DNA of 64,000 nt from an uncultured Gemmatimonadota bacterium (GCA_902805735.1 CADCTW010000161.1:1-64000); one strand, 5' to 3'. Shown: positions 41,256 through 50,353, numbered from the stretch's first letter. Notes: a model not told the origin generated them from the letters alone. Made by a program: numbers and translations.

Positions 41256-43535
41256 ATGAGCGATATGTTCACTGACGACAAACAGTTCGAAGATGAGGTT
41301 CGACGGATTGCACGCCTTCTCTGGCCTAGTGCTGAATACGGCGGAGCGGTAATGGAAGACGGCCGAGAACGGGACGGGATTTTCGAGAGCGAAGAATTTG
41401 TGAATCTCATTGAGTGTACCGTCTCGCCATCGAAAAAGAAGGCCGAGGAGGACTCCGAAAAACTCTCAAGATTGATTCGAAAATACGAGGTCAAGCACCC
41501 GACTAAACATGTAAAGGGATGGTTTATTACTCTCAAAGAACCTACTGCGGATCAGAAGACGTCTGTGGAGCGGAGGAAGGAGCGAATCGTAGCAATTTCA
41601 TACGATCAATTCCGATCAAAACTTGTCGACGCAAGAACGTACCTTACCCTTCGCGCCAAACACGCGTTTGGTAGCGTGCGAGACCCTGAAACAGGGGCCG
41701 CTGAACTTGTGCTAGATTATGTGCCGCTGGATATTCTCGACCGAGAAGGTGGTACGTACAGCGTCAAGGTGATATCCGAAGGGTTAAACCTCGGTGGCCG
41801 ATTTATGTTAATGGGCGACTATGGTGCTGGGAAAAGCTCAACAATGCGTGAGATCTTTCACGTTTCAGCCAAACGTTTCTGGGATCTGAAGACCCTTAGG
41901 TTCCCTGTTATGTTGAATCTGCGAGACCACCACGGGCAGACTGATCCTAGCGAAGCTCTGGAACGGCACGCGCGCAAAATTGGGTTTTCTTCGCCGACTC
42001 ATCTTGTTCGTGCTTGGCGCGCAGGGTACGCGGAGTTGATGCTTGACGGATTCGACGAGATCGCAACTGCGGGCTGGGCCGGACGTACCAAGAAATTGAA
42101 GGTACTGCGTTATCGCTCGATGGAGTTGATTCGTAGCTTTGTACGCGAGTCCCCCGCCACAACAGGCATAATCATCGCCGGCCGAGAGCACTTTTTCGAC
42201 AACGAGGTAGAGCTATCCGATGCTTTAGGAATTTCCAACGCATTCCGTAGGCTGACTCTCAGCGAGTTCTCTGCAGATCAGGTCACGACGTACCTCCGCC
42301 GTCGGGGGTGGAAAGACACTGTGCCCGAGTGGCTTCCTTCTCGGCCCTTGTTGCTGGGCTACTTGGCCTCGCGAGGTCTCCTTCAGGAAACGCTCTGGAC
42401 CGAGTTGGGTTCGAGTCCGGCAGTCGGGTGGGATGGCCTTCTACAGCGGGTTAGCGAGCGTGAGGCTGAGATCGAGGCCGGGATTGATGCCGACACCGTC
42501 CGAACGTTGATCGAAAGACTGGCTACGTTGGCTCGTAGCTCCGTTGATGGACTTGGGCCGTTGCTGCCGGACCAGATCATTGGTGCGTTCTCGGATGTAT
42601 GTGGTTACACCCCAGACGACCGGGGCGCGGTGCTCCTTCAACGTTTGCCAGGACTGGGTGGGCACAGTTCAGAGGATGGTGCCCGGGTGTTCATAGATCG
42701 AGATCTGGCCGCCGTGGCAAGTGCTGGCGACGTGCTCCGGTACATCGATAGCCCTTTCGTTGCTGAACTAGATAGTTCGAACTGGCAGGCTGCATTACCC
42801 CCGCTGGGGACTGAGTTAATTGCGCATCGTTGTGGGATACAGAGGAGCAGTCCTTCAAAGTTAGGCGCGGCTCTAAGGTATGTTGCTGAGCAACCTGATC
42901 AGGGAACTCTCGCGGCGGACGTAGCAATGGTGATCCAGCAAATGGGTTTCGCCTACTCAGACGCGAAGGTTTTCATTCGTGGAGCAATGGTACCGGAATT
43001 GATTCTCTCCAAGCATGCGGGAGACACGAGCCGCATCGAGTTTCAGGATTGCGTCGTGATCAGGCTAGATGTGGAACACGATGCTCCTGCGGCAGCCATG
43101 CCCGTTTTCGTCCGGTGCTACTTCACCCGAGTCGAAGGGCGGAGTGGGACCGATGACATGCCCCCCACGAAATTCGTGGACTGTGACTTCGAGAGCTTCG
43201 AAAACGCGGCTGAGACCACCAATGCACTCATGGAGCTTCCTCTTCCAACCGGGAGCAAAGTTCTCTTGACCGCTTTAAAGAAGCTATATGCGCAGAGCGG
43301 ATCCGGACGGCGAGAATCCGCGATGTACAGAGGATTGGATCACCGAGCCCGCGAGCATGTGACGGGTGTTCTGGAGTTGCTTAGGAAAGAAGGGTTCGCC
43401 GTGCGGGCTCGCATTGCAGATCGTACCATTTGGATGCCCAGCAGGGATACGGAGGTTAGGCGCCGTGCTTTGAAAATGCTCGCTGCTCCTAGTGCTGCCG
43501 CGGACCCTCTACTTCGCGAAGCGGCGACGCTGTAA
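41256..43535 (+). CDS. nuclease-like domain fused to NACHT ATPase (candidate anti-phage STAND protein)
   Basis: A 759-residue protein. Residues 10-125 look like a PD-(D/E)xK restriction-endonuclease fold: D40 in ERDGIF, E53 in LIECTV, then the lysine cluster SKKKAEED at 59-66. Residues about 175-400 are a NACHT/STAND ATPase, with Walker A GDYGAGKSS (187-195) and Walker B LMLDGFDE (261-268). Residues about 610-680 show pentapeptide-like strands (FQDCVV, FVRCYF, FVDCDF) and the C-terminus looks winged-helix. The base composition is clearly less GC-rich than that of its neighbours. No partner gene is evident. Similar architectures are known anti-phage sensors; function here is inferred. Confidence 0.78.
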   Translation: MSDMFTDDKQFEDEVRRIARLLWPSAEYGGAVMEDGRERDGIFESEEFVNLIECTVSPSKKKAEEDSEKLSRLIRKYEVKHPTKHVKGWFITLKEPTADQKTSVERRKERIVAISYDQFRSKLVDARTYLTLRAKHAFGSVRDPETGAAELVLDYVPLDILDREGGTYSVKVISEGLNLGGRFMLMGDYGAGKSSTMREIFHVSAKRFWDLKTLRFPVMLNLRDHHGQTDPSEALERHARKIGFSSPTHLVRAWRAGYAELMLDGFDEIATAGWAGRTKKLKVLRYRSMELIRSFVRESPATTGIIIAGREHFFDNEVELSDALGISNAFRRLTLSEFSADQVTTYLRRRGWKDTVPEWLPSRPLLLGYLASRGLLQETLWTELGSSPAVGWDGLLQRVSEREAEIEAGIDADTVRTLIERLATLARSSVDGLGPLLPDQIIGAFSDVCGYTPDDRGAVLLQRLPGLGGHSSEDGARVFIDRDLAAVASAGDVLRYIDSPFVAELDSSNWQAALPPLGTELIAHRCGIQRSSPSKLGAALRYVAEQPDQGTLAADVAMVIQQMGFAYSDAKVFIRGAMVPELILSKHAGDTSRIEFQDCVVIRLDVEHDAPAAAMPVFVRCYFTRVEGRSGTDDMPPTKFVDCDFESFENAAETTNALMELPLPTGSKVLLTALKKLYAQSGSGRRESAMYRGLDHRAREHVTGVLELLRKEGFAVRARIADRTIWMPSRDTEVRRRALKMLAAPSAAADPLLREAATL

Positions 43536-43545
43536 TCGAACCCAG

Positions 43546-43761
43546 GTGCAGGTGGCTATACAATTGCGGCGCACGCCGGAGCGACGGCTCGAGCACGCTG
43601 ACCTGCACGCCGACCACCTGTTCACGGACGGCATGCGCCTGACAGCTGTGATCGACTGGGCGGACGCCCTGGTATGCGGTCCGTACTACGAGCTGCCCGC
43701 GCTGCACCTGAGTACCTTTGGCGGCCGCACCGCGCGCCTGCGCGAGTTCCTGGCGGGCTAG
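43546..43761 (+). pseudogene. C-terminal fragment of an aminoglycoside-phosphotransferase-like gene
   Basis: About 70 codons encode the catalytic end of a kinase-fold protein: LEHADLHADHLFTDG (H-x-D-L-H Brenner loop) and LTAVIDWADALVCGPYYELP (DFG-like metal site). The N-terminal two thirds are missing. The frame begins within ten bases of the NACHT gene stop, so the gene appears truncated by whatever brought in that gene. Confidence 0.7.
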
Positions 43762-44112
43762 GGTGGGCGGTGGGCCCCGAATCTGAGTGGCGAGCCATGA
43801 CTATGGCGCTGCGGCACCATTCGACTTAGGGAGGCACTACCCCCCAGCGTACTGGGCAGCGCCGCTACACTCGAGGGTCTTGCCGCCCAGATCTGGCAGC
43901 TCTGAGCGCAAACGACGTCCGTGGACAGGCAACGCGCCGAGAACCCCAACCGTGCGCTGCAAGCAAGGCGGGGCCGGTCTGGGTGCGGGATGGTAGATCC
44001 AGCGCCGCGGTGGGAAAAAATCACCCGGAGTCCGACAGAGTGCTCGTAGGAGCGTTCGCGGATGCAGCTCACAGGTCGATGGCTGCATCAACACCACTAC
44101 GAGCGAGGAGAA
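43762..44112. other. intergenic region, no gene seen
   Basis: A stretch of 351 bases between the kinase fragment and the small CxxC protein. No frame looks coding and no strong palindrome was found. It could be decayed sequence of the island edge. Confidence 0.5.
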
Positions 44113-44340
44113 ATGGCTCTGTACAACAACAGCGCGTATATTACGATGTCTGACAGCGCTGAGTTCGACAAGCTGCATTCGCCTGGTGCCACCACGCCGC
44201 ACTCCGGTATCTACCGGTGCGAAGGCTGTGCGAAGGAGATCGCCGCGAACCAGGGCAATCCCCTGCCGCCGCAGAACAATCACCAGCACACCTCGGCGCA
44301 GGGTACCATCCGTTGGCGGATGATCGTCTACGCGCAGTAG
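44113..44340 (+). CDS. small CxxC protein of unknown function
   Basis: A 75-residue protein with a conserved-looking core SGIYRCEGCAKEIAANQGNP followed by LPPQNNHQHT and RWRMIVYAQ at the end. One CxxC pair and three histidines or more could bind a metal. I recall similar short proteins annotated only as hypothetical. A GAGGAG sequence stands five bases before the ATG at 44113. It is the last gene of the accessory island. Confidence 0.65.
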   Translation: MALYNNSAYITMSDSAEFDKLHSPGATTPHSGIYRCEGCAKEIAANQGNPLPPQNNHQHTSAQGTIRWRMIVYAQ

Positions 44341-44437
44341 ATTTATCAAGGAGGGGCGGGTGCAGTAAGCCATTCTTAAGGGCCGCCATCCTGATCCAGT
44401 TAGCGACGGCGCGCGGCTGAGCAACGGCGGTAGATAC

Positions 44438-44523
44438 CACATAGAGGCACAGAGGCACGGGGATTCCTCTATCTCTGTGCCTCTGTGCCTCTGTGCCTCT
44501 GTGCCTCTGTGTCTCTGTGTGAG
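44438..44523. repeat. CACAGAG hairpin with expanded right arm (copy 19)
   Basis: The right arm contains four successive CTCTGTGC units before CTCTGTGTCTC; the left arm is shorter and diverged (CACATAGAGGCACAGAGG). It lies beside the 3' end of the permease gene. Confidence 0.88.
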
Positions 44524-44536
44524 CTTCTTTGCCGGG

Positions 44537-47248
44537 CTACACGCCGCGCAGGACGACGGCGGGGTCGACGGAGGCGGCGCGGCGGGCCGGGAGCCAGGCG
44601 GCGGCTATGGCGACTAGCGCCACTCCGAGCGCCGCGATGGCGGTGACCGTCGGCAGCGCCACGGTCGAGAATGCGTCGTCGGAGGCGATCAGGGAGCGCA
44701 GGCCGAGCAGGCTGACGGGAAGGCCCAGCGCGAGCCCGACCGCGCTCAGCCGGACTCCATCGGCGACGAAGCGCCGCGCGATCTGGCGGCCGTGCGCGCC
44801 CACGGCGATGCGCACGGCGATCTCCCCGGTGCGCTGGCTGACGGAGAACGCCACCACGGCATACAGGCCGATGGCGGAAAGAAGGAGCGCCGTCAGCCCC
44901 GCCCAGAGGAGGCCGCCCGCCATGGGCGCCATCTCCCTTCTCTGCTCTTCCTTGACGCCGGCGAGCGTCTGGACACCGATCACCATCCCCGGCGCCTCCC
45001 TCTGCGCCACGCTCCGCAGGGTGGCGGCGAGCGATTCCGCGCGCCCGGCGGTGCGGACGAGCACCGCGCCCGGCAGGCCGGCGGTGTCGGCCGGAAGGAA
45101 GATCCGCCTTTGCTCGCCCGGCTTCGGCGGCACGAACCCCGGGTCGTCGACCACGCCCACGATGACCAGCGTGCCCGCGCCCGCCGCGCCCGTCTCCGCC
45201 GCGCGGAGACGGCGGCCCACGGGATCGGCGCCGGGCCACAGCGCGCGCGCCAGGTCGGCGTCGATCAGGGCGGCGGACTCCCGGGCGCCGGGTCCCGCCG
45301 CGAGGTCGTCCGGCCGGAAGCCGCGGCCGCGGACGACGGGAATCGCCATCGTTGCGAGGTACCCGGCCTCCACCCGCTTGCCCCACAGCTCCACCGGGCC
45401 CGGAGCCGCGCCACCCCGGCCGGCGGGGTCCACGGAGTAGGCGCCCATCCCCTCCAGCGGCGCCCACTCCGTCACCACCGCCTCCACGCCGGGGGTGTCC
45501 CGCACCCGCTCCGCCACCCGCAGCACGGAGGCGCGCAGGCGCCGCGTCTCCTCCGCCACGACCTCCGGCGGCCCCGAGCGGGGGATGTGCGTGCGGACGG
45601 AGAGCGTCGCCAGCCGGTCGTCGAGCGCGGTGGCGCCGCCCTCGCGAAGCTCTGTGCGAAGGATCAGGAGCATCGCGGTGAGGAGGACCACCAGCGGCAT
45701 GGTGAAGGCGATCTGCGCCACCACCAGGGCGCGCTGCGGCCGGCCACGCGCCGCCGCGATGTGGGAGGAGGCATCGCGCAGCACCCCCGCCAGACCCAGG
45801 CGGGTGGCGTGGAGCGCGGGCGAGAGCCCGAAGAGGAGGCCGGCGGTGAGGGCGACGCCGAAGGTGAAAGCCACCGCCGGGGCCGTGATCTCCGGATTCA
45901 TCGGGAGCGGGGGGAGGAAGCGGACCACGGCCCAGATGGCCAGCTCGGCCAGCCCGAGCGCCGCGGCCCCGGCCGCGCAGGCGAGCACGGCGTTCTCCGT
46001 GAGGAGCTGGCGGAGGATCCGCCCGCGGCCGGCGCCCAGCGACAGGCGCACGGCGATCTCCTGGCGCCTCGCCACCGCCAGGCCGGTGAGGAGCGCGCTC
46101 ACGTTGGTGCAGGTGACCAGGAGCACCAGCATCGCCAGCAGCCCCACCCCGGCCGACATGCCCCAGACCTCCCCCTCGAAGGTGGGGCTTCCGTTCTTGT
46201 CGAGGAGCGGGACCACCTCGGCGGAGGGGCGCACGGGGAGCTGCTCGGGGATGGTCGCGCTTGGCGCCTGGGCCGCGGCGGCGCGGGCGGCGACCACCCG
46301 CACGGCCCCCGACGCCGCCTCGGCGGTTACGCCGGGGCGGAGGCGGGCAGCCGCCCAAAAGGACGCCGGGACGCCCCGCATCACCGCTGCGCGGGCCGCG
46401 AGGGGCATCCAGAGCTGCCACGCGTCGCTCCCGTCGTCCACCCCATTGAACTCCTCCGGCGCCACCCCCACCACGGTGACGGGAACGCCGTTGATCGCGA
46501 CGGCGCGGCCGATCACCCCCGGGTCCGCCTCGAAGAGCTGCTTCCAGGCCGCGTGCCCGATCACCGCCACGAGGGCGGCGGCGGGGTCGCCCGCGGGCCG
46601 CAGGCCGGAGCCCAGCGCCGGGCGCACGCCCAGCACGGGGAAGTAGTCGTCCGTGACGAAGGTGACCATCGCGTCCAGGCCGCGGCGCTCCACCTCGCTG
46701 CCCGCGTCCAGCGCCGCCATCGCGCTGGACCATCCGGCCACCGCCGCGAAGGGGCCGCTCAGCTTGCGGTACTCGAGGAACTCGTCCTCGGAGAATCCGC
46801 GCGCGACGGGCCCGGAGGCTCGCCCCTCCTGGCTGCCGCGGATGCGCACCAGGTCGTCCGCGCGCGCGATGCCGGGGGGCGGCCGCACGGCGAACCCTTG
46901 CACGAAGGAGAACATGATCGTGCTGAGGCAGAGCCCCACCGCCAGCACGCCGAACATGGTGAGCGTCGTTCCCGGCCTGCGCGCGAACTGGCGAAGCGCG
47001 AAGCGCGCGTCGGCCACCAGCGCGTCCAGGGCGCCCGTCCCCCGCGCCAGCCGCCCCTCCTCCTGCAGGTACGTCACGTTGCCGAACTCGCGCCGCGCCT
47101 CGCGCGCCGCCTGTTCGGCGGAGAGGCCGCGCGCCATGAGGCGCTCGGCGGCGCGCTCCAGGTGCTGCGCCATCTCTTCCTGCATCTCGCGCTCGATGCG
47201 GCGGCGCAGCACGACGGAGCGGATCCAGAGGCGGACGCGGTTCAGCAT
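44537..47248 (-). CDS. ADOP-type ABC permease (FtsX/MacB-like)
   Basis: A 903-residue inner-membrane protein. An N-terminal helical prefix (about 1-75, with QEEMAQHLERAAERLMARG and AREARREFGNVTYLQEE) precedes two copies of a MacB periplasmic domain plus a three-helix FtsX domain (helices near 105, 365-460 and 790-890). This is the layout of the acidobacterial duplicated orphan permease family. No ABC ATPase gene is adjacent, as is usual for these orphans. It may drive export or signal transmission across the envelope. The start is the ATG at 47248. Confidence 0.9.
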   Translation of the reverse strand: MLNRVRLWIRSVVLRRRIEREMQEEMAQHLERAAERLMARGLSAEQAAREARREFGNVTYLQEEGRLARGTGALDALVADARFALRQFARRPGTTLTMFGVLAVGLCLSTIMFSFVQGFAVRPPPGIARADDLVRIRGSQEGRASGPVARGFSEDEFLEYRKLSGPFAAVAGWSSAMAALDAGSEVERRGLDAMVTFVTDDYFPVLGVRPALGSGLRPAGDPAAALVAVIGHAAWKQLFEADPGVIGRAVAINGVPVTVVGVAPEEFNGVDDGSDAWQLWMPLAARAAVMRGVPASFWAAARLRPGVTAEAASGAVRVVAARAAAAQAPSATIPEQLPVRPSAEVVPLLDKNGSPTFEGEVWGMSAGVGLLAMLVLLVTCTNVSALLTGLAVARRQEIAVRLSLGAGRGRILRQLLTENAVLACAAGAAALGLAELAIWAVVRFLPPLPMNPEITAPAVAFTFGVALTAGLLFGLSPALHATRLGLAGVLRDASSHIAAARGRPQRALVVAQIAFTMPLVVLLTAMLLILRTELREGGATALDDRLATLSVRTHIPRSGPPEVVAEETRRLRASVLRVAERVRDTPGVEAVVTEWAPLEGMGAYSVDPAGRGGAAPGPVELWGKRVEAGYLATMAIPVVRGRGFRPDDLAAGPGARESAALIDADLARALWPGADPVGRRLRAAETGAAGAGTLVIVGVVDDPGFVPPKPGEQRRIFLPADTAGLPGAVLVRTAGRAESLAATLRSVAQREAPGMVIGVQTLAGVKEEQRREMAPMAGGLLWAGLTALLLSAIGLYAVVAFSVSQRTGEIAVRIAVGAHGRQIARRFVADGVRLSAVGLALGLPVSLLGLRSLIASDDAFSTVALPTVTAIAALGVALVAIAAAWLPARRAASVDPAVVLRGV

Positions 47249-47323
47249 TCTCTTTTACCCTTGCACTAGACAGTCGAGTGGTCACCTACAGGATGAACGT
47301 TCACCACTAGGCTGTCAAGTGAT

Positions 47324-47395
47324 CTCACACAGAGACACAGAGGCACAGAGGAAAGATCGTCATCTCTGTGCCTCTGTGCCTCGGTGCTCCGGTGA
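47324..47395. repeat. CACAGAG hairpin (copy 20)
   Basis: A full left arm and a right arm that decays at its outer end (GCCTCGGTGCTCCGGTGA). It lies in the divergent interval between the permease and the secreted protein gene. Confidence 0.8.
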
Positions 47396-47409
47396 TTACA
47401 TTATGCGGG

Positions 47410-47988
47410 ATGCGTACTCTAATCATCCTCCTCGCCCTCTTCGCGGCGCCCGCCGCGGCGCAGGAGTTCGACTGCCGCGCCACCGGCTCGCTTCCCGCGG
47501 CCGTGCAGCCGTTCGTGGAGCGCGGAAGCTGCGCGATCGCCCTGGAGCGCGGCGACCTGGACCGCGATGGGCGCTCCGACTACCTGCTCGTGCTGGAGCG
47601 CCCGGCGCCCGATCCGGAAGAAGGCCGTCTCCGCTCGCTCCTGGTGATCACCGCGTCCGGACGCCTCGCCGCGAAGGGCGATGGAGTCGTGCTCTGCTCG
47701 CGCTGCGGCGGTCTCTGGGGAGACCCGCTCGAAGGGGTCGAAGTGCGCCCGGGGCAGTTCACGGTCAGCCACTACGCGGGCTCCGCGTGGCGCTGGCGCC
47801 TGGACTTCACCTTCGCCTACTCCCGCCGCGATCGTGCCTGGCAGCTCGTGCGGATCTACGAGGTGAGCTTCCACACCGGCGACCCGGAGAAGACCATGAA
47901 AATCCGCGTGTCGCGCCCTCCCCGCCATTTCGGCAAGATCGACCTGCGGAGGTTCGACGCGGAGAAGTGGATGCAGAGAGGTAGTTGA
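47410..47988 (+). CDS. secreted protein with calcium-loop-like motif
   Basis: A 192-residue protein with a signal peptide (MRTLIILLALFAAPAAAQ). The segment ERGDLDRDGRSDYLLVLERP resembles the calcium-binding DxDxDG loop of FG-GAP/VCBS-type repeats. Two cysteines in LCSRCGG and a long C-terminal basic stretch follow. The function is unknown. The ATG at 47410 begins the signal peptide; an upstream start would read through a repeat element. Confidence 0.65.
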   Translation: MRTLIILLALFAAPAAAQEFDCRATGSLPAAVQPFVERGSCAIALERGDLDRDGRSDYLLVLERPAPDPEEGRLRSLLVITASGRLAAKGDGVVLCSRCGGLWGDPLEGVEVRPGQFTVSHYAGSAWRWRLDFTFAYSRRDRAWQLVRIYEVSFHTGDPEKTMKIRVSRPPRHFGKIDLRRFDAEKWMQRGS

Positions 47989-47989
47989 T

Positions 47990-48054
47990 CTCACACAGAG
48001 GCACAGAGGCACAGAGATGAAGTTCTTTCTCTGTGCCTCTGTGCCTCTGTGTGA
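47990..48054. repeat. CACAGAG hairpin, full (copy 21)
   Basis: Complete arms between two convergent genes, starting two bases after the stop of the secreted protein gene. Confidence 0.9.
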
Positions 48055-48064
48055 CCCCCGCTTT

Positions 48065-49093
48065 TCAGAGCCTGTCCGCGATCGCCGCGATCGCCTCGGC
48101 GTCGCGCCAGGCGGCTTCCAGGGCCCGGAGCTCGCCCTGCATGGCCAGGCGCTCGGACTCCTCGTGGAGCGCCATCTCCAGGGCGAGGGCGCCGCGGCCA
48201 TCCAGCTTCGGCGGGGTGAACGCCTTGTCGCGCCGCTCGCCGCGCACCCAGCCCGCCATCTCGCGCCAGCCGCGCGGGTTGAAGCCGAGGTCGGGGACGT
48301 CCAGGCGCACCACTTTGGATGCGGTGGCGCGCAGGTAGTCTTCGGAGGAGCCGCTCTGAGTCAGGCGCGACAGCGCGTCCGACACCTTGTCCGCGGACGC
48401 GCCAGACGAGTTGGCGTCGAGGATGGCGCGGGAGAGCACGCGGCGCGCGGTCTCGCCGCGCAGGAGGAGCGAGGGTACGTGCCAGTGCGCGCCGTCCCGC
48501 TCGGCGGGGAGGATGCCGGGGATGTGGAGGGCGAGGTCGCCCTGGTCGTCGGGCTGCAGCCAGGAGCGGGTGAGATGGCCGCGGCGGATGACGATGGGCT
48601 GACCGGCCGGCGAGCGCTCCCCCGGGATGTGGTGGACCACGCGGAGCCCCTGCGCCACGCGCGCCGCCCGGACGCCCAGGATCGAGAACGGATAGAACTG
48701 GACGTGCGCCGCGGTGTGCAGCACGAAGCTGGCGGCCATGGCCGGCGCGTTCCTCCACCGCCGCCGCTGGAGCTCCCGCCCGTACCGCCACGCCGCCAGC
48801 TCGCCGGGCACCGCCTGACCCACCCGGATGAGCTGCGTCCCGTCCGGCAGCCGCGCCAGCCCCACGTTCTCCGACTGCACGCGCAGCCGCGCATCCACGA
48901 AGGAACGCTCCGCCGCCTCCACCGGCTCCCAGCGCTCCTCCAGCGGCCCCAGGTTCCAGCGCGCGCAGTGCGGGCACACGGCCCACAGCCGCCCCCGCCC
49001 CGCGTCGAACGCCACCGTGCGCCCCACCGCGAACCCTTCGATGGCCTCGTTGGTCCCCAGATCGGCCGTGCAGTAGATGCAGGTGCGGTACAC
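48065..49093 (-). CDS. conserved protein with N-terminal zinc ribbon, unknown function
   Basis: A 342-residue protein. Two CxxC pairs (CIYC at 5-8 and CPHC at 40-43) make a zinc ribbon. The remainder is mixed, with QRRRWRNAPAMAASFVLHTA near residue 110 and a histidine-containing HHIPGERSPAGQPIVI. I do not recognise the family. The start is GTG at 49093, with GGAGGAG seven bases upstream; that purine run is the end of a CACAGAG repeat arm. It follows recF on the same strand. Confidence 0.65.
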   Translation of the reverse strand: MYRTCIYCTADLGTNEAIEGFAVGRTVAFDAGRGRLWAVCPHCARWNLGPLEERWEPVEAAERSFVDARLRVQSENVGLARLPDGTQLIRVGQAVPGELAAWRYGRELQRRRWRNAPAMAASFVLHTAAHVQFYPFSILGVRAARVAQGLRVVHHIPGERSPAGQPIVIRRGHLTRSWLQPDDQGDLALHIPGILPAERDGAHWHVPSLLLRGETARRVLSRAILDANSSGASADKVSDALSRLTQSGSSEDYLRATASKVVRLDVPDLGFNPRGWREMAGWVRGERRDKAFTPPKLDGRGALALEMALHEESERLAMQGELRALEAAWRDAEAIAAIADRL

Positions 49094-49101
49094 GGCACTC
49101 C

Positions 49102-49130
49102 TCCTCTGTGTCTCCGTGCCTCTGTGTGAG
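49102..49130. repeat. CACAGAG single arm supplying a ribosome-binding site (copy 22)
   Basis: On the minus strand this arm follows the recF stop and ends CAGAGGAGGAG, a strong Shine-Dalgarno sequence for the GTG start at 49093. Confidence 0.85.
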
Positions 49131-49139
49131 CCCGCCGTT

Positions 49140-50267
49140 TCAGAGCGGCGAGACCACCCCGTCGCGGATCGTCCAGCGCGGGAGGGTGTCGCCGTGGACC
49201 TGGAAATCGGTGGGCTTGGGGGAGGTGAGGATCACCTGGCCGCCCTCCTCGCCCTCGATCCACTCCACGATGCGCTGCGAGCGGCCGGGGTCCAGCTCGG
49301 CGAAGACGTCGTCCAGCAGGATCACCGACTCGCGGCCGCGCGTCTGGCGGATGGTCTCCGCCTCCACCATGCGCAGGGCGATGGCGGCGGTGCGCTGCTG
49401 CCCGCCCGAGCCGTACGTGCGCAGCTCCAGCGCAGTTCCATCCGGCGCATGCGTGGCGAAGCGGAGGTCGTCGCGATGGGGGCCGGCCAGCGTCATCCCG
49501 CGGCGCTGCTCGCGTTCGGCCACGCGCGCCAGCTTGTCGCGAAAGGCCGCGGCGATGGCGGCCACGGAGGGCGCGTCGCCGCCGATCTCCACGGAGGGAG
49601 CCAGGGCCAGGGTGCCGGGCTGCCCTCCGGCCACGCGGGCGTAGTGCGCCGCGAAGCTCGCCGCGCGGTCGGCCACCCAGCGGGCGCGCGCCTCCAGCAC
49701 GCGGCTCCCCGCCGCCACCAGCGGGTCGTTCCACAGCTCCACCAGGGGGGCGGGGCTGCCCTGGCGCAGCAGCGTGTTGCGCTGGAAGAGCGCCTGCCGG
49801 TAGCGCTGCAGCGCGCCCAGGTACCCCGGCTCCGCCAGCGAAAGCACGATGTCCAGGAAGCGCCGCCGCTCCCCCGGCCCGCCGGCCACGATCTCCACGT
49901 CGGAGGGCGAGAAGATGACCGCGCCCACCTTGCCCAGGGCGTCGCCCAGCCGCTCGGGCTCGGCGCCGCCCACCGTCACCTTCTTCTTCTTGCGGCGACG
50001 CTCGAAGGCGGCGGCCAGCTTCCGCTCGGCGCCGTCGTCGCCGCGCAGGGTGCCCTCCACGCGGAACACCTCTTCGCCGAAGCGCACCAGCTGCTCGTCC
50101 GGCGCGCCGCGGAAGGAGCGAAAGATCTCCAGGTAATAGATGGACTCCAGCAGGTTCGTCTTCCCCTGGCCGTTGTCGCCCACGATGGCGACGCCCTGCG
50201 GCGGGATTTCGAGCTCCTGCTCCGCGAAGTTGCGGTAGTTGCGGAGGTGGAGGCGAGCGAGGTGCAA
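49140..50267 (-). CDS. recF: DNA replication and repair protein RecF
   Basis: A 375-residue SMC-like ATPase that loads RecA at gaps with RecO and RecR. It has Walker A GDNGQGKTNLLESIYYL near residue 30, the ABC-type signature YGSGGQQRTAAIAL, and Walker B VILLDDVFAELD. The best start is TTG at 50267 (HLARLHLRNYRNFAEQEL follows), with no obvious Shine-Dalgarno sequence. Unlike in many bacteria it is not next to dnaN or gyrB here; ogt is upstream. Confidence 0.93.
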   Translation of the reverse strand: MHLARLHLRNYRNFAEQELEIPPQGVAIVGDNGQGKTNLLESIYYLEIFRSFRGAPDEQLVRFGEEVFRVEGTLRGDDGAERKLAAAFERRRKKKKVTVGGAEPERLGDALGKVGAVIFSPSDVEIVAGGPGERRRFLDIVLSLAEPGYLGALQRYRQALFQRNTLLRQGSPAPLVELWNDPLVAAGSRVLEARARWVADRAASFAAHYARVAGGQPGTLALAPSVEIGGDAPSVAAIAAAFRDKLARVAEREQRRGMTLAGPHRDDLRFATHAPDGTALELRTYGSGGQQRTAAIALRMVEAETIRQTRGRESVILLDDVFAELDPGRSQRIVEWIEGEEGGQVILTSPKPTDFQVHGDTLPRWTIRDGVVSPL

Positions 50268-50274
50268 AGGGAGA

Positions 50275-50353
50275 AGTGCCTGGTGCCTGGTGCCGAGTGC
50301 CAAGTGGGCGTGCCTGAAGTTACTGGGCACTAGGGACTGGGCACTAGGCACTG
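50275..50353. repeat. TGCCTAG-unit inverted repeat, copy 2
   Basis: The left arm (50275-50306) has four 7-nt units like TGCCTGG and TGCCGAG. The right arm (50322-50353) has the complementary units GGCACTA and similar. It lies between ogt and recF, and its right arm encodes the last residues and the stop codon of ogt. Confidence 0.8.

Noticed and set aside
37890-44530. Prophage or integrative element
   Set aside because: No integrase, structural phage gene, relaxase or tRNA boundary is seen. The region fits a set of small insertions better.
44537-47285. A 938-codon alternative frame and a long plus-strand frame over the permease gene
   Set aside because: Both are composition-driven shadows. 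The 903-residue frame has the expected domains and membrane segments.
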